NCBI GenBank assembly: GCA_049680625.1
Contig: JBAUID010000243.1
Location: forward strand, 7,597-71,596
DNA from: JAUIAI01 sp049680625
Lineage (GTDB): Bacteria > Pseudomonadota > Gammaproteobacteria > Burkholderiales > Burkholderiaceae_E
DNA length: 64,000 bases
Reading direction: 5' to 3'
Shown: positions 17,478 through 26,152 of the stretch, one piece after another
Numbering within the stretch: the first letter of the stretch is position 1
Layout of the letters: each line of letters opens with the position of its first letter
Notes under the pieces: model-generated
Database searches by the model: none
The model's input: the letters and a program-made list of their open reading frames with translations, nothing else
What the model was told of the DNA's origin: nothing
Translations under genes and position numbers: made by a program

Positions 17478-17705
17478 ATGAAGTTATCCAAGTCAATCCA
17501 AAGCGCCCTGGCTGCTGCTGTCGTAACCACAGCTGCTGTTGTTTCCCCAATGGCCGTTGCCGGCTGCGCCGCCAAATGCGGTGTTAAGAAAGTCGCCAAG
17601 TGCGGTGCCTGTGCTGCCAAGTGTGGCGTCAAGTGCGCAGCCAAATGTGGTGCCTGTGCTGCCAAGTGTGGCGCCAAGAAAGGTAAATGCGCAGCAAAAA
17701 AATAG
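17478..17705 (+). CDS. Exported Cys/Lys-rich repeat peptide
   Basis: A 75-residue precursor of unknown function. A signal peptide (residues 1-28) ends in AVA/GC; VAGC at 27-30 also fits a lipobox, so Cys30 may be lipidated. The mature part is built from CAAKCG-type units: ten cysteines (30, 34, 42, 45, 49, 53, 57, 60, 64, 71), many lysines and small residues, and no aromatics. A 15-residue unit (KCGACAAKCG...) is repeated at both protein and DNA level. Cys spacing suggests metal or thiol chemistry; that is inference. It has an AGAGGA ribosome-binding site and its own terminator, so it is probably monocistronic. Confidence 0.85.
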   Translation: MKLSKSIQSALAAAVVTTAAVVSPMAVAGCAAKCGVKKVAKCGACAAKCGVKCAAKCGACAAKCGAKKGKCAAKK

Positions 17706-17727
17706 GCTCTGGCAAACCCTGAGCTCG

Positions 17728-17763
17728 AGGCACCCGACGGTTTTTCGTTTGGGTGCCTTTTTC
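17728..17763 (+). terminator. Rho-independent terminator after the Cys-rich peptide gene
   Basis: Stem aggcaccc (17728-17735) pairs with gggtgcct (17751-17758), followed by a T-run. Confidence 0.85.
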
Positions 17764-17883
17764 ATATTTTTCTTTGTTGCCTTTGTCCAGCGTTTTCTTG
17801 GAGCTTTCCCAGACTTTCCCATCGCGGCCGTCAATTCGATGGCATCACTAATCCGGAAGACGTAGCATTGTCGGAGTCGGATT

Positions 17884-17902
17884 CTCGGAATCGGATTCCG
17901 AG
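17884..17902. promoter_or_regulatory. 19-bp palindrome upstream of pdxA
   Basis: ctcggaatc-g-gattccgag is a perfect inverted repeat with a one-base centre, set among further copies of cggatt/gtcgga. It could be an operator; no regulator is evident. Confidence 0.4.
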
Positions 17903-17990
17903 TCGGACAACGACCCTCACTTTCACTCACCTGCATTCAGGCAGGACAACGAATGATCAACTTGCCATTCCCTCTGCACGGCGGCCGATA

Positions 17991-18923
17991 TTGAAACCAA
18001 TAGCCGTGAGTATTGGAGACCCCGCCGGTATTGGCCCCGAAATTGCGCTGAAGGCCTCCATACGATTCACTCCGCCTACGATCCTGGTCGGTGATGCTGC
18101 CGTCCTTGAAGAGACGCGAAGCCGTCTTGGCATGGTCCTGCCCCCCCAGGTATCAATTCAATCTCTGGCACCTTCGCCCGCCAGCCCAGCCTGCCAACCA
18201 GGCCTCCCTGGAGCACACACTGGTCAGGCAGCCTGGCTGGCCATCACTACGGCCGTGGCCCTCGTCCAAAATGGCACGGCCCGCGCCATTACGACGGCTC
18301 CGATTGCCAAATCAGCACTGCGCGCAGCAGGCCATCAGTGGCCGGGCCACACCGAACTACTGGCTGATCTGGCCGGCGGAGTCGAAGTACGAATGATGTT
18401 GGCCAACCCCGAGCTGCGGGTGGTGCTGGTGACCGTGCATCAGTCTTTGCGAAGTGCACTGGACAGTTTGTCCACCGAGTTAATCGAGCAAACGATTCGG
18501 ATTGCCGATCGCAGCCTGAAGAAATTTGGTATCACCCGACCCAGGCTTGCCGTAGCCGGGGTGAATCCACATGCCGGTGAAGGCGGCTTGTTTGGCGAGG
18601 AAGAAATACGCCTCGTGGCGCCAGCAGTGGCGGCTGCCTGTGCCGACGGTATTTGTGCCAGTGGCCCGTTCGCACCCGACACAATTTTCATGCGTGCCCG
18701 TGGCCTGGATGAATTTGATGCCGTCATCGCGATGTATCACGATCAGGGTCTGATCCCGGTCAAATACCTGGGCATCGAGGACGGGGTCAATGTGACCCTT
18801 GGCCTGCCTTTTGTGCGCACCAGCCCCGATCACGGAACAGCTTTTGATATTGCCGGTACCGGTACTGCAAATGAAACCAGCATGCTGGCGGCGTTAACGA
18901 TGGCCGACCAACTGGCGAACTGA
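17991..18923 (+). CDS. pdxA: 4-hydroxythreonine-4-phosphate dehydrogenase
   Basis: NAD-dependent enzyme of the DXP-dependent pyridoxal 5'-phosphate pathway; it oxidises 4-hydroxy-L-threonine phosphate. Family signatures are IGDPAGIGPEI near the start, ITTAPIAKSALRAAGH, GHTELLAD, NPHAGEGGLFG and MYHDQGLIPVKYLG. The start is uncertain. The TTG at 17991 gives 310 residues and puts the Rossmann-like motif close to the N-terminus. The frame is open back to a TTG at 17868, but that extension is not family-like. No strong ribosome-binding site is seen. Confidence 0.93.
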   Translation: MKPIAVSIGDPAGIGPEIALKASIRFTPPTILVGDAAVLEETRSRLGMVLPPQVSIQSLAPSPASPACQPGLPGAHTGQAAWLAITTAVALVQNGTARAITTAPIAKSALRAAGHQWPGHTELLADLAGGVEVRMMLANPELRVVLVTVHQSLRSALDSLSTELIEQTIRIADRSLKKFGITRPRLAVAGVNPHAGEGGLFGEEEIRLVAPAVAAACADGICASGPFAPDTIFMRARGLDEFDAVIAMYHDQGLIPVKYLGIEDGVNVTLGLPFVRTSPDHGTAFDIAGTGTANETSMLAALTMADQLAN

Positions 18924-18970
18924 TCACCAGATAACCGAACTTGCAGTCCTCACCGCTCGCCACCAGGCGC

Positions 18971-18999
18971 AAAAAAAGCGCCCGAAAGGCGCTTCTTTT
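18971..18999. terminator. Bidirectional rho-independent terminator between pdxA and pckG
   Basis: Stem aagcgcc (18976-18982) pairs with ggcgctt (18988-18994), flanked by an A-run on the left and t-rich sequence on the right. It serves two convergent genes. Confidence 0.8.
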
Positions 19000-19026
19000 G
19001 CGAGTTGCCAGCCTCTGACTACAAAC

Positions 19027-20895
19027 TTAGCCGAGGCGTTTGAGCAATGCGTCGCGCATCGTTCGCATCTCGGGCGGCAAGCCACTTTCGAGCATCGAAA
19101 ACAATTCATCATGCAACTTCAGCTCGGCTTTCCAGGCATCTGTATCGATCGAGGTAATGTTGCTGAATTCTTTATCGCTGAATTCCAAACCGTCCCAGTT
19201 CACATCCTGATAGCGTGGGGTCGTGCCAAACACGTGCTCATCACCGCCACTTTTGCCTTCAATACGATCGAGCATCCATTTGAGAACTCGCATATTTTCA
19301 CCAAATCCAGGCCAAACAAACTTGCCCTGCTCATCAGTGCGGAACCAGTTAACACAGAAGATTTTCGGCAGCTGGGCACCGTTTGCCGCCAGACTTTCAC
19401 CCATGGCGAGCCAGTGTCCAAAATAGTCGGCCATGTTGTAGCCACAGAAAGGCAACATGGCAAACGGGTCACGACGCACAATGCCTTGCTGCCCGGCAGC
19501 GGCAGCCGTTGTTTCGGAACCCATGGTTGCCGCCATGTAGACGCCTTCCTTCCAGTCGCGCGCTTCGGTTACCAGTGGCACGGTCGTCGAGCGACGGCCA
19601 CCAAAGATAAAGGCATCAATCGGCACGCCGGCCGGGTTGTCCCAATCATCGTCAATTACCGGGTTCTGCGACGCGGCAACGGTGAAGCGGGCGTTCGGAT
19701 GTGCCGCGGGTTTGTTTGATGCCGGGGTCCAGTCGTTGCCCTGCCAATCGGTCAAATGGGCGGGGGCTTGTTTGGTCATACCCTCCCACCAGACGTCACC
19801 ATCATCGGTCAGCGCCACATTGGTGAAAATGGCATTGGACTTAACCGAGGCCATACAGTTGAAGTTGGTTTTTTCGTTTGTACCGGGAGCAACACCAAAG
19901 TAGCCGGCTTCCGGGTTAATCGCGTATAAGCGGGTTTTGCCACCTTCATCACGCGGCTTGATCCACGCAATGTCGTCACCGATAGTGGTGACTTTCCAGC
20001 CTTCATACGATTGTGGCGGGATCAGCATTGCAAAATTGGTTTTGCCACAGGCTGACGGGAACGCGGCCGCCACGTGGTATTTACGTCCTTCGGGTGAGGT
20101 CACTCCCAGGATCAACATATGCTCTGCCAGCCAGCCAACACCGTCTTTCGACGCGTCAGCTTTACCCATCGTTGATGCAATACGCAGGGCAAAACACTTT
20201 TTGCCAAGTAACGCGTTGCCACCATATCCCGAGCCAAACGACCAGATCTCACGGGTCTCCGGGTAGTGGACGATGTATTTAGTTTTGTTGCACGGCCACG
20301 CCACATCGGCAGTTTTATTGCCTGATGCGTCTTCCAGCGGCATGCCGACAGTATGCACACAGGGCACAAATTCGCCGTCAGCGCCAAGCACATCGAAGAC
20401 CGCCTTGCCCATCCGGGTCATCAGGCGCATGTTGGTCACCACGTACGGCGAATCCGATAATTCAATGCCAATCTGCGCTATCGGCGAACCCAGTGGGCCC
20501 ATTGAAAACGGGATCACGTACATCGTGCGACCGCGCATGCAACCGTCAAACAAGCCGTTCAGAGTCGAGCGCATTTGTGCTGGCTCAACCCAGTTATTAG
20601 TCGGCCCCGCATCAGCTTCTTTTTCCGAGCAGATAAAGGTACGGTCCTCAACTCGCGCGACATCAGTCGGATCAGACCATGCAAGGTACGAGTTCGGACG
20701 TTTTTCCTCGTTGAGTTTGCGCAATGTACCGGCGGCTACCATCTCAGTACATAAACGATCGTATTCCTCTCGCGAGCCGTCCGCCCAGACAATTTTGTCC
20801 GGTTTGGTGAGTGCCGCAATTTGCCCCACCCATTCGACCAGACCGGCGTGTTTGACATACGCCGGTGCTGATACCGCCATCGTGGCTTGGTTCAT
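19027..20895 (-). CDS. pckG: Phosphoenolpyruvate carboxykinase (GTP)
   Basis: Converts oxaloacetate and GTP to phosphoenolpyruvate, GDP and CO2, the first step of gluconeogenesis. At 622 aa it has the length of the GTP-dependent class. The active-site P-loop FPSACGKTN lies at residues 279-287 with the reactive Cys283. TTIGDDIAW and the C-terminal NWFRTDEQGKFVWPG are also characteristic of the GTP enzyme rather than the ATP type. An AGGAGA ribosome-binding site lies about 8 nt before the ATG. Single gene, closed by a terminator shared with pdxA. Confidence 0.97.
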   Translation of the reverse strand: MNQATMAVSAPAYVKHAGLVEWVGQIAALTKPDKIVWADGSREEYDRLCTEMVAAGTLRKLNEEKRPNSYLAWSDPTDVARVEDRTFICSEKEADAGPTNNWVEPAQMRSTLNGLFDGCMRGRTMYVIPFSMGPLGSPIAQIGIELSDSPYVVTNMRLMTRMGKAVFDVLGADGEFVPCVHTVGMPLEDASGNKTADVAWPCNKTKYIVHYPETREIWSFGSGYGGNALLGKKCFALRIASTMGKADASKDGVGWLAEHMLILGVTSPEGRKYHVAAAFPSACGKTNFAMLIPPQSYEGWKVTTIGDDIAWIKPRDEGGKTRLYAINPEAGYFGVAPGTNEKTNFNCMASVKSNAIFTNVALTDDGDVWWEGMTKQAPAHLTDWQGNDWTPASNKPAAHPNARFTVAASQNPVIDDDWDNPAGVPIDAFIFGGRRSTTVPLVTEARDWKEGVYMAATMGSETTAAAAGQQGIVRRDPFAMLPFCGYNMADYFGHWLAMGESLAANGAQLPKIFCVNWFRTDEQGKFVWPGFGENMRVLKWMLDRIEGKSGGDEHVFGTTPRYQDVNWDGLEFSDKEFSNITSIDTDAWKAELKLHDELFSMLESGLPPEMRTMRDALLKRLG

Positions 20896-21398
20896 CGGAA
20901 AATCTCCTGATTAAATAAACCGGTTACGCCTCGCACCACAACCGAACCAAACCCAGCCGGCCAATGCCGGCATGTCTGGGGTTTGTCGCGGAGGAGGATC
21001 GAATTATTCATGGTTGGCAGGGGCTTTTCAGTTCCCCTGGTCGCGATCAGTCGGTGTCCACACCGAATCAATTAAGCAAAAGCCAAAATCGTCGAAACGA
21101 TAGCCGGCAAATCAAAACCCTCCAATTGGCCGGTGCCGGCAACACAAGGCACGACCAAAAAAGGCAAAGTCGGCATCCAACGAGACTTCCAGGGCAACCT
21201 GAAAGCAAACCGCGAATACCGACTGGTCAAGGCCACAATTGTGTCATATTGAATGGGTTCTGAGGTCTTTACAGACGATGCCACAGGGGAATGAATCATG
21301 CAGCGCAGTAAGTCACGCGTATACAAACATGGGTCAATTGGTTGCCCAGTTCGAACAAACGGCCGAGCGGGTCACCAAACCTCGAGGGATAAGCGGCG
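20896..21398. other. Intergenic region between divergent pckG and hydratase genes
   Basis: About 500 bp. Frames with some protein-like codon use overlap on both strands around 21070-21330, but neither has a credible start with recognisable family features. A short GCCGGC-caat-GCCGGC hairpin lies near 20957. Confidence 0.4.
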
Positions 21399-22211
21399 AT
21401 GTTATCGATAACAGCCCAGCGATTGCTGGCAGCCTACGACCAGGTCGAGTTGCTCGACCGAGGCGAGTGCGAACCAATTGACTCACTGGAACAAGCGATC
21501 GCTATTCAGGACATTATTGTTGCCAGCCGGGTTGCCCGTGGCGAAGTCCGGGTTGGCTACAAAATTGGATTTACCAACCGAACCATCTGGGATCGATACG
21601 GTGTCCATCACCCGATATGGGGGCCTGTCTACGACAGCACGCTTCACCTGCTGGACAAGCCGGTCGCGCAGGCCATCGAATCAGGCTATGTCCAGCCACG
21701 GCTGGAGCCAGAAATTGTGGTCAGGCTGGCCCGCATACCGGAACAGGCAACAGTTCAGGCAATTGCGCAAAGCCTGGACTGGGTTGCCCATGGTTTTGAA
21801 ATTGTCCAGTCGCACTATCCGGATTGGCAGTTTAGTGGCGCGGAATCTTTTGCTGCTCAGGGCCTGCACGGCGCCTTGTTTGTCGGGCCGCGGTACAAAC
21901 CCAAACAATTGTGCATAAACCCCACAGATCTGCCGACATGGCTGTCTGAGCTGGAGGTGGATCTCTACGAGGCAGGTCAATCCGACGCCATAGATCGCGG
22001 AATTGGTGCCTACGTGCTGGACGGGCCATTACACGCTATTGCCCACTTAATGGCCCAGCTACAAAGCAACGGCCGAACACTGAGCGCGGGTGACATCATC
22101 ACAACTGGCACAATTACCGATGCTCAACCGCTAATTGCTGGCCAGCAATGGCGTACCCGTCTGAGCAACGCGGGGCCGTTAGCGGGCATGCGAATAGATG
22201 TTAAAAGGTAA
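21399..22211 (+). CDS. 2-keto-4-pentenoate hydratase-like protein (FAH superfamily)
   Basis: 270 residues resembling the hydratase/decarboxylase branch of the fumarylacetoacetate hydrolase superfamily (MhpD, HpaH, DmpH), which adds water to 2-hydroxypenta-2,4-dienoate-type products of aromatic ring cleavage using a divalent metal. Visible features are YKIGFTNRTIWDRYGV (about residues 51-66), the LEPEIVV metal-ligand segment near residue 106, and LSAGDIITTGTITDAQPL near the C-terminus. No other aromatic-degradation genes are adjacent, so the substrate is unknown. The ATG follows an in-frame TAA by two codons. Confidence 0.8.
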   Translation: MLSITAQRLLAAYDQVELLDRGECEPIDSLEQAIAIQDIIVASRVARGEVRVGYKIGFTNRTIWDRYGVHHPIWGPVYDSTLHLLDKPVAQAIESGYVQPRLEPEIVVRLARIPEQATVQAIAQSLDWVAHGFEIVQSHYPDWQFSGAESFAAQGLHGALFVGPRYKPKQLCINPTDLPTWLSELEVDLYEAGQSDAIDRGIGAYVLDGPLHAIAHLMAQLQSNGRTLSAGDIITTGTITDAQPLIAGQQWRTRLSNAGPLAGMRIDVKR

Positions 22212-22294
22212 AAGCTAAATAGTGCCTTGTTAGTAGCTTCTCCGCCTGCCACCTGCCGCCTGCCGCCCGCCAATTTCCTAACGGAACCAATACC

Positions 22295-22319
22295 AACACC
22301 CCCAACACCCCCAACACCC
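22295..22319. repeat. 9-bp tandem repeat
   Basis: aacaccccc repeated 2.7 times just before the ATG of the DUF2817 gene. It lies within the stretch where a ribosome-binding site would be expected. Confidence 0.6.
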
Positions 22320-22327
22320 GAGCTGCC

Positions 22328-23482
22328 ATGACCGAAGACAATGCCTCATTTTCCCCACTGGAATCCGGGCATTTCCAGCCATCATACAAAGCGTCACGCG
22401 CAAGTATTCTGCAGCGCGCCAGCGCGACAAGCGGTATTCACCCGTTGCTCACCGACTCGCGCACAATCGCCAGTCGTGGGCCGGAAGGGGAAACCCTTGC
22501 GCTGGACTTCATGATCTTCGGCGCCCGCCAACCGCGTCACGTCCTTGTAGTGTCGAGCGCCACCCATGGGGTCGAGGGCTTTTGTGGCAGCGCGATCCAA
22601 CATCAGCTAATCAGCGAACAACTGCCAGGGATAACGCTCGGATCCGATACCGCAGTTATCGTGCAACATGCTAACAACCCGTACGGATTTGCCTGGTTAC
22701 GCCGGGTGTCCGAAAACAATGTCGACATCAATCGAAACTTTCGGGACCGCTTCGACGAGTTCGACGTTTCGCCCGGATATGAACAACTCTTTGATGCCCT
22801 GAACCCAACCGACCTCGACCCGGATAATGAGGCCATGCGGTGGGCAACAATCGCCCGATATATCGAAGAGCATGGTTTGCGGACAGCCCAACAAGCCATT
22901 ATTGAAGGCCAATATAAGTATCCGCAAGGTTTGCAATTTGGCGGCCACCGGAAAGACGAATGTGTTGCTCATCTGCAAGACCTCGTGCGCGAACATCTGG
23001 CCGCAGCACAAACGGTCTACTGGGTCGACATTCATACGGGTCTGGGCGAGTTTGGCGCTTGCGAAAGTATCTCGAGCTTTGAGCCGGAACATCCAAACTT
23101 CCAAACCGCGGCCCGGGTATGGGGTGATGCCGTGCGATCAAGCCGATCGGGGGATTCCATTTCAACGCCGCTGCGCGGGGTAATGGATCGCGGCCTGGCT
23201 GGCCTGATGGCTGACGACTGCCAGTTTGGTTTCATAGCAGCCGAGTTTGGTACGTATCCGGTAGAACGAGTGCTGCGGGCCCTACGTGCAGACAACTGGT
23301 TGCACCAGCACGGGCCAGATGATTTACTCGGCGACCCGGTTGCCCGGGAAATCAAGGCGGAAATTCTCGAAGCGTTGCGGCCGGACCGCGCCGAATGGCG
23401 CATGCGGGTACTCGAAACGGGCCGCAAAATCATCGACCAGGCGATCGCAGCACTGCCCGGTGCGGACATAATTGAGCGCTGA
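22328..23482 (+). CDS. DUF2817 family protein, M14-like zinc carboxypeptidase fold
   Basis: 384 residues. The N-terminal part has a zinc-peptidase-like HxxE in SSATHGVEGFCGS (His80, Glu83). DINRNF near residue 137 and DIHTGLGEFG near residue 237 supply the third histidine and fit the M14/succinylglutamate-desuccinylase fold. A late glutamate in AAEFGTYP could be the catalytic base. No signal peptide is seen, so it is cytoplasmic. Substrate unknown. Followed on the same strand by a small membrane-protein gene. Confidence 0.8.
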   Translation: MTEDNASFSPLESGHFQPSYKASRASILQRASATSGIHPLLTDSRTIASRGPEGETLALDFMIFGARQPRHVLVVSSATHGVEGFCGSAIQHQLISEQLPGITLGSDTAVIVQHANNPYGFAWLRRVSENNVDINRNFRDRFDEFDVSPGYEQLFDALNPTDLDPDNEAMRWATIARYIEEHGLRTAQQAIIEGQYKYPQGLQFGGHRKDECVAHLQDLVREHLAAAQTVYWVDIHTGLGEFGACESISSFEPEHPNFQTAARVWGDAVRSSRSGDSISTPLRGVMDRGLAGLMADDCQFGFIAAEFGTYPVERVLRALRADNWLHQHGPDDLLGDPVAREIKAEILEALRPDRAEWRMRVLETGRKIIDQAIAALPGADIIER

Positions 23483-23620
23483 CCAGCCCACGGTTTGCGC
23501 ACTAATGGAAAAAATCCTGACGGCGGTAGATGAGTTTTGATGCACCGTTCATCCGCTCAAAACTGTAAATGCCGGTATTCGACTGGCCAAAGCTGGTCGT
23601 TTATGCGGTAGAGTTGAGTC

Positions 23621-23797
23621 ATGTCAGAGCTCACTCCCGCACAAAGAACCGCTTCCACCGCCCGAATCGTTTTGTATACGGGTGCCTTGTTTGTTGCTGA
23701 AGCGCTGTATCGCGGGTCCGCAATGCGTGCTGCCATTGCCAGTGCAATCCTGGCCGCCGGGGCTGGCTTGCTGTTGCTGGCCAAACGCGCCGACTAG
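23621..23797 (+). CDS. Small hydrophobic protein (58 aa), function unknown
   Basis: ATG 23621 to TAG 23797. The product MSELTPAQRTASTARIV... has two hydrophobic segments (about residues 16-27 and 36-53) separated by RGSAMR, so it is a likely two-helix membrane protein. No family is recognised. It lies between DUF2817 and the 430-aa gene, same strand. No strong ribosome-binding site is seen. Confidence 0.5.
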   Translation: MSELTPAQRTASTARIVLYTGALFVAEALYRGSAMRAAIASAILAAGAGLLLLAKRAD

Positions 23798-23890
23798 TCA
23801 GGCAGGCAGGCAGACACAGGGCGAGCGGCGAGCCTGGCTGCATTTACGCCTGCCGTCGACAACGCTTCGCGCAACGAAACAAACCCAGAC

Positions 23891-25183
23891 ATGCACTCAT
23901 TCCAGGCCCTGCGGGTTGATAGCCAGCCAATAGACCAAGAGCTGCGCGACGCGGGTGCTGTTGGCCCGGAACTGGCCCACCTGGCCAGTGTCTATTGCGA
24001 AAGCCCGCGCGCCCTGGTGTTTCATCAGCCATCATCCGAGTGGCGTCTGTTCATGGTGTTACTGCCACTGGCATCACGCTTATCGTTGATGGGTAATCCG
24101 GTGTTTTCCCAACTGGCACGTGCCTGGGGCTTGAACCTCAGATTTATTGGCGTTGACCGCAACGGCCTGGTCTATGATTTTCGATCTTTGCTTAGCGACG
24201 ATATGTTGTCGGGCCTGATCCAATGGCTGCAATCGGAAGAAATGGCCCGCTACGATAGCCGTTCCAATGCGGCCCGCACATCAAGCCGGGGAGACAAGCC
24301 TCTCGATATCTTGTTTGCGTCGCTATCACGCGACATGCTCACCATCCTGGATAAACGACGTGACGACTGGGGTCGACACCTGGACTCCCAGCATCAACTT
24401 GAACCCGGCGCCGCATCAAGTTTGTTTGACCGGGCCAGTCGTTACCCCGATTTTCTCGCGGCCTGCCATGAGGCCTTGCGTAGCCAGATGATCGATGTGC
24501 GTTTTTATGGTCGCTTGCTGCGTTCCGTCGACCTTCGCGAAGACAGCTTTGAGCAGCGCGCCGCGGCACAGATCGACGATTGCCTGGACCCAATCATGAT
24601 GACCAGACTGGCAAAAAGTGACGCTGGCAAACACCTGGGTTGCTATAACTGGCTCAGTATTGCTCCGCGCAATGCGCCACAACGCGCTCATATTCTGTCG
24701 CGCCTGCCGTTCTTTGCTTCGTTTTTTGCCGAGGCCTTGTTGCCAATTGACACCTGGACCCCCCACGAACAAGGCATCGAAGACTTATATTCCAGCATCG
24801 GTGATATTGACGAACTAATGGAACGTGATGCCATTCATGCAAACCAGGGCGGAAGACCAAGCGCACCGGCATACGACTTAAAGCGTGTTGCCGCCCGCCA
24901 GGAAACGGCACGCAACATGCACGTCACCGGCTTGCTGAGAAAAGCCGTCGACTCCGGTCAGGACAGGCAGGTAATTCACCACATCGCCGAGCGGTTTGAC
25001 GTGTCAGAAAATACTATTCGCTTGTTGTGGCACAGCCGGCCATTGGCATTAGGTAACCCACCGACCTGGCATCTCGCAGAAATTCTTAAACGCCTGGATG
25101 CGCTGCACCGACGTGACTGGCCTGACTCACCTGAGAATTGGGCAAACCTGACAGCTGACGCGGTGCCGGCGGAAGCCATCTGA
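23891..25183 (+). CDS. Hypothetical protein, 430 aa, with C-terminal helix-turn-helix-like segment
   Basis: No family is recognised. The protein appears soluble and mixed alpha/beta. A hydrophobic stretch (about residues 53-65, FMVLLPLASRLSL) lies near the N-terminus. The rest is Arg/Asp/Leu-rich. Near residues 365-390, HHIAERFDVSENTIRLLW reads like a helix-turn-helix, followed by a helical tail. Codon use is like its neighbours and the frame is intact. Context (after DUF2817 and a small membrane protein) gives no clear role. Confidence 0.7.
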   Translation: MHSFQALRVDSQPIDQELRDAGAVGPELAHLASVYCESPRALVFHQPSSEWRLFMVLLPLASRLSLMGNPVFSQLARAWGLNLRFIGVDRNGLVYDFRSLLSDDMLSGLIQWLQSEEMARYDSRSNAARTSSRGDKPLDILFASLSRDMLTILDKRRDDWGRHLDSQHQLEPGAASSLFDRASRYPDFLAACHEALRSQMIDVRFYGRLLRSVDLREDSFEQRAAAQIDDCLDPIMMTRLAKSDAGKHLGCYNWLSIAPRNAPQRAHILSRLPFFASFFAEALLPIDTWTPHEQGIEDLYSSIGDIDELMERDAIHANQGGRPSAPAYDLKRVAARQETARNMHVTGLLRKAVDSGQDRQVIHHIAERFDVSENTIRLLWHSRPLALGNPPTWHLAEILKRLDALHRRDWPDSPENWANLTADAVPAEAI

Positions 25184-25212
25184 AGCAACCCGGCCTGGCA
25201 GTCTGTCTAGAA

Positions 25213-26133
25213 TTATGAATTCTTAAAATTTTCCAACCAGCGCAAGAACCCCGTCGCGTCTTCCCGGCCCTGAGCGTCTGTGGCTTCGTAATCAGCCGGG
25301 CTGGTGTAATCCCAGCTGGACGCAGGCACTTTGCGGGTTGGCTGCACGTAAACCCGGTTGCCTACCCGAAAAACCGGGTCATACCCGGGATATCGCCGGG
25401 TCACCAGGACCAGAGTATCGGGTTGGTCACAAACCGCCTGAACTGAACCCGCCGGGGATGGCGAGTCACGCGCCGATGCTGGTGAAAAATTCGCGGGCTG
25501 ATCCAGAACATCCACCGGCACGTTATCGACCAGGCCACCGTCCAGGGTTGGCTTGCCATCTTGATACTGAATGCCTGTAAAAGGCGGTGTGCAACTGGAG
25601 GCAAGAATCAGATCGATCAACTCGTCAGCGGTCTGACAAGACCGAACTGTTCGGTAATCTGCATGGAAGCCCAGGCGTCGCCCAAGGCGGGGATGCAGGG
25701 GTTTAAGCAGGTATTTCTCCAGGTTGTATCCAAGCAGGCCCAGACCAATAGCAAACGTTGGCGTAAGCCCGTTAGGAGGTCGGGCATAAGCAATCCGAAT
25801 TTCTGGCGCGTTGCGCAACAGGCTGGGGAAATGATCACCAATCAGTATCGCCAGGGCATTGCGGTAGATCTGTTCATGTGGAAATACACCGCTGCGCCCG
25901 TCACGCCAACGACCCCAGTACGCATTGCGCGCTGACGGCCCAAGTACCGAGCGATAATGCGCAAGCGCTGTTGCTGAGTTATTAGCGTACAACAGACACG
26001 CGGTCGCCGCGCCAGCCGACACGGCAGCGATCCGGCTTGGCGCCAGGCCGGCAACCGGTGCAACCGTTTCCCACCAGCCCGCCTGCCACCAGCAACGATG
26101 GCCACCACCAGCAAACACAACCCTCTCAAACAT
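25213..26133 (-). CDS. Patatin-like phospholipase/acyl hydrolase
   Basis: 306 residues with the patatin catalytic dyad. An oxyanion-hole glycine run GGG is at residues 9-11. The nucleophile is Ser39 in AVSAGAA (GxSxG is degenerate here: V-S-A-G), and the aspartate is Asp198 in LDGGLVDNVPV. Expected to cleave acyl esters of phospholipids or related lipids. No signal peptide is visible. The start is 19 bp from the start of the divergent asparaginase-domain gene, so the promoters must overlap. Confidence 0.85.
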   Translation of the reverse strand: MFERVVFAGGGHRCWWQAGWWETVAPVAGLAPSRIAAVSAGAATACLLYANNSATALAHYRSVLGPSARNAYWGRWRDGRSGVFPHEQIYRNALAILIGDHFPSLLRNAPEIRIAYARPPNGLTPTFAIGLGLLGYNLEKYLLKPLHPRLGRRLGFHADYRTVRSCQTADELIDLILASSCTPPFTGIQYQDGKPTLDGGLVDNVPVDVLDQPANFSPASARDSPSPAGSVQAVCDQPDTLVLVTRRYPGYDPVFRVGNRVYVQPTRKVPASSWDYTSPADYEATDAQGREDATGFLRWLENFKNS

Positions 26134-26152
26134 CGATCACTCCAAAACGCCC

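Noticed and set aside
20960..21330. Overlapping frames on both strands with fair codon use
   Set aside because: The plus frame lacks a start after its upstream TAA; the minus frame has no family features. Not strong enough to call.
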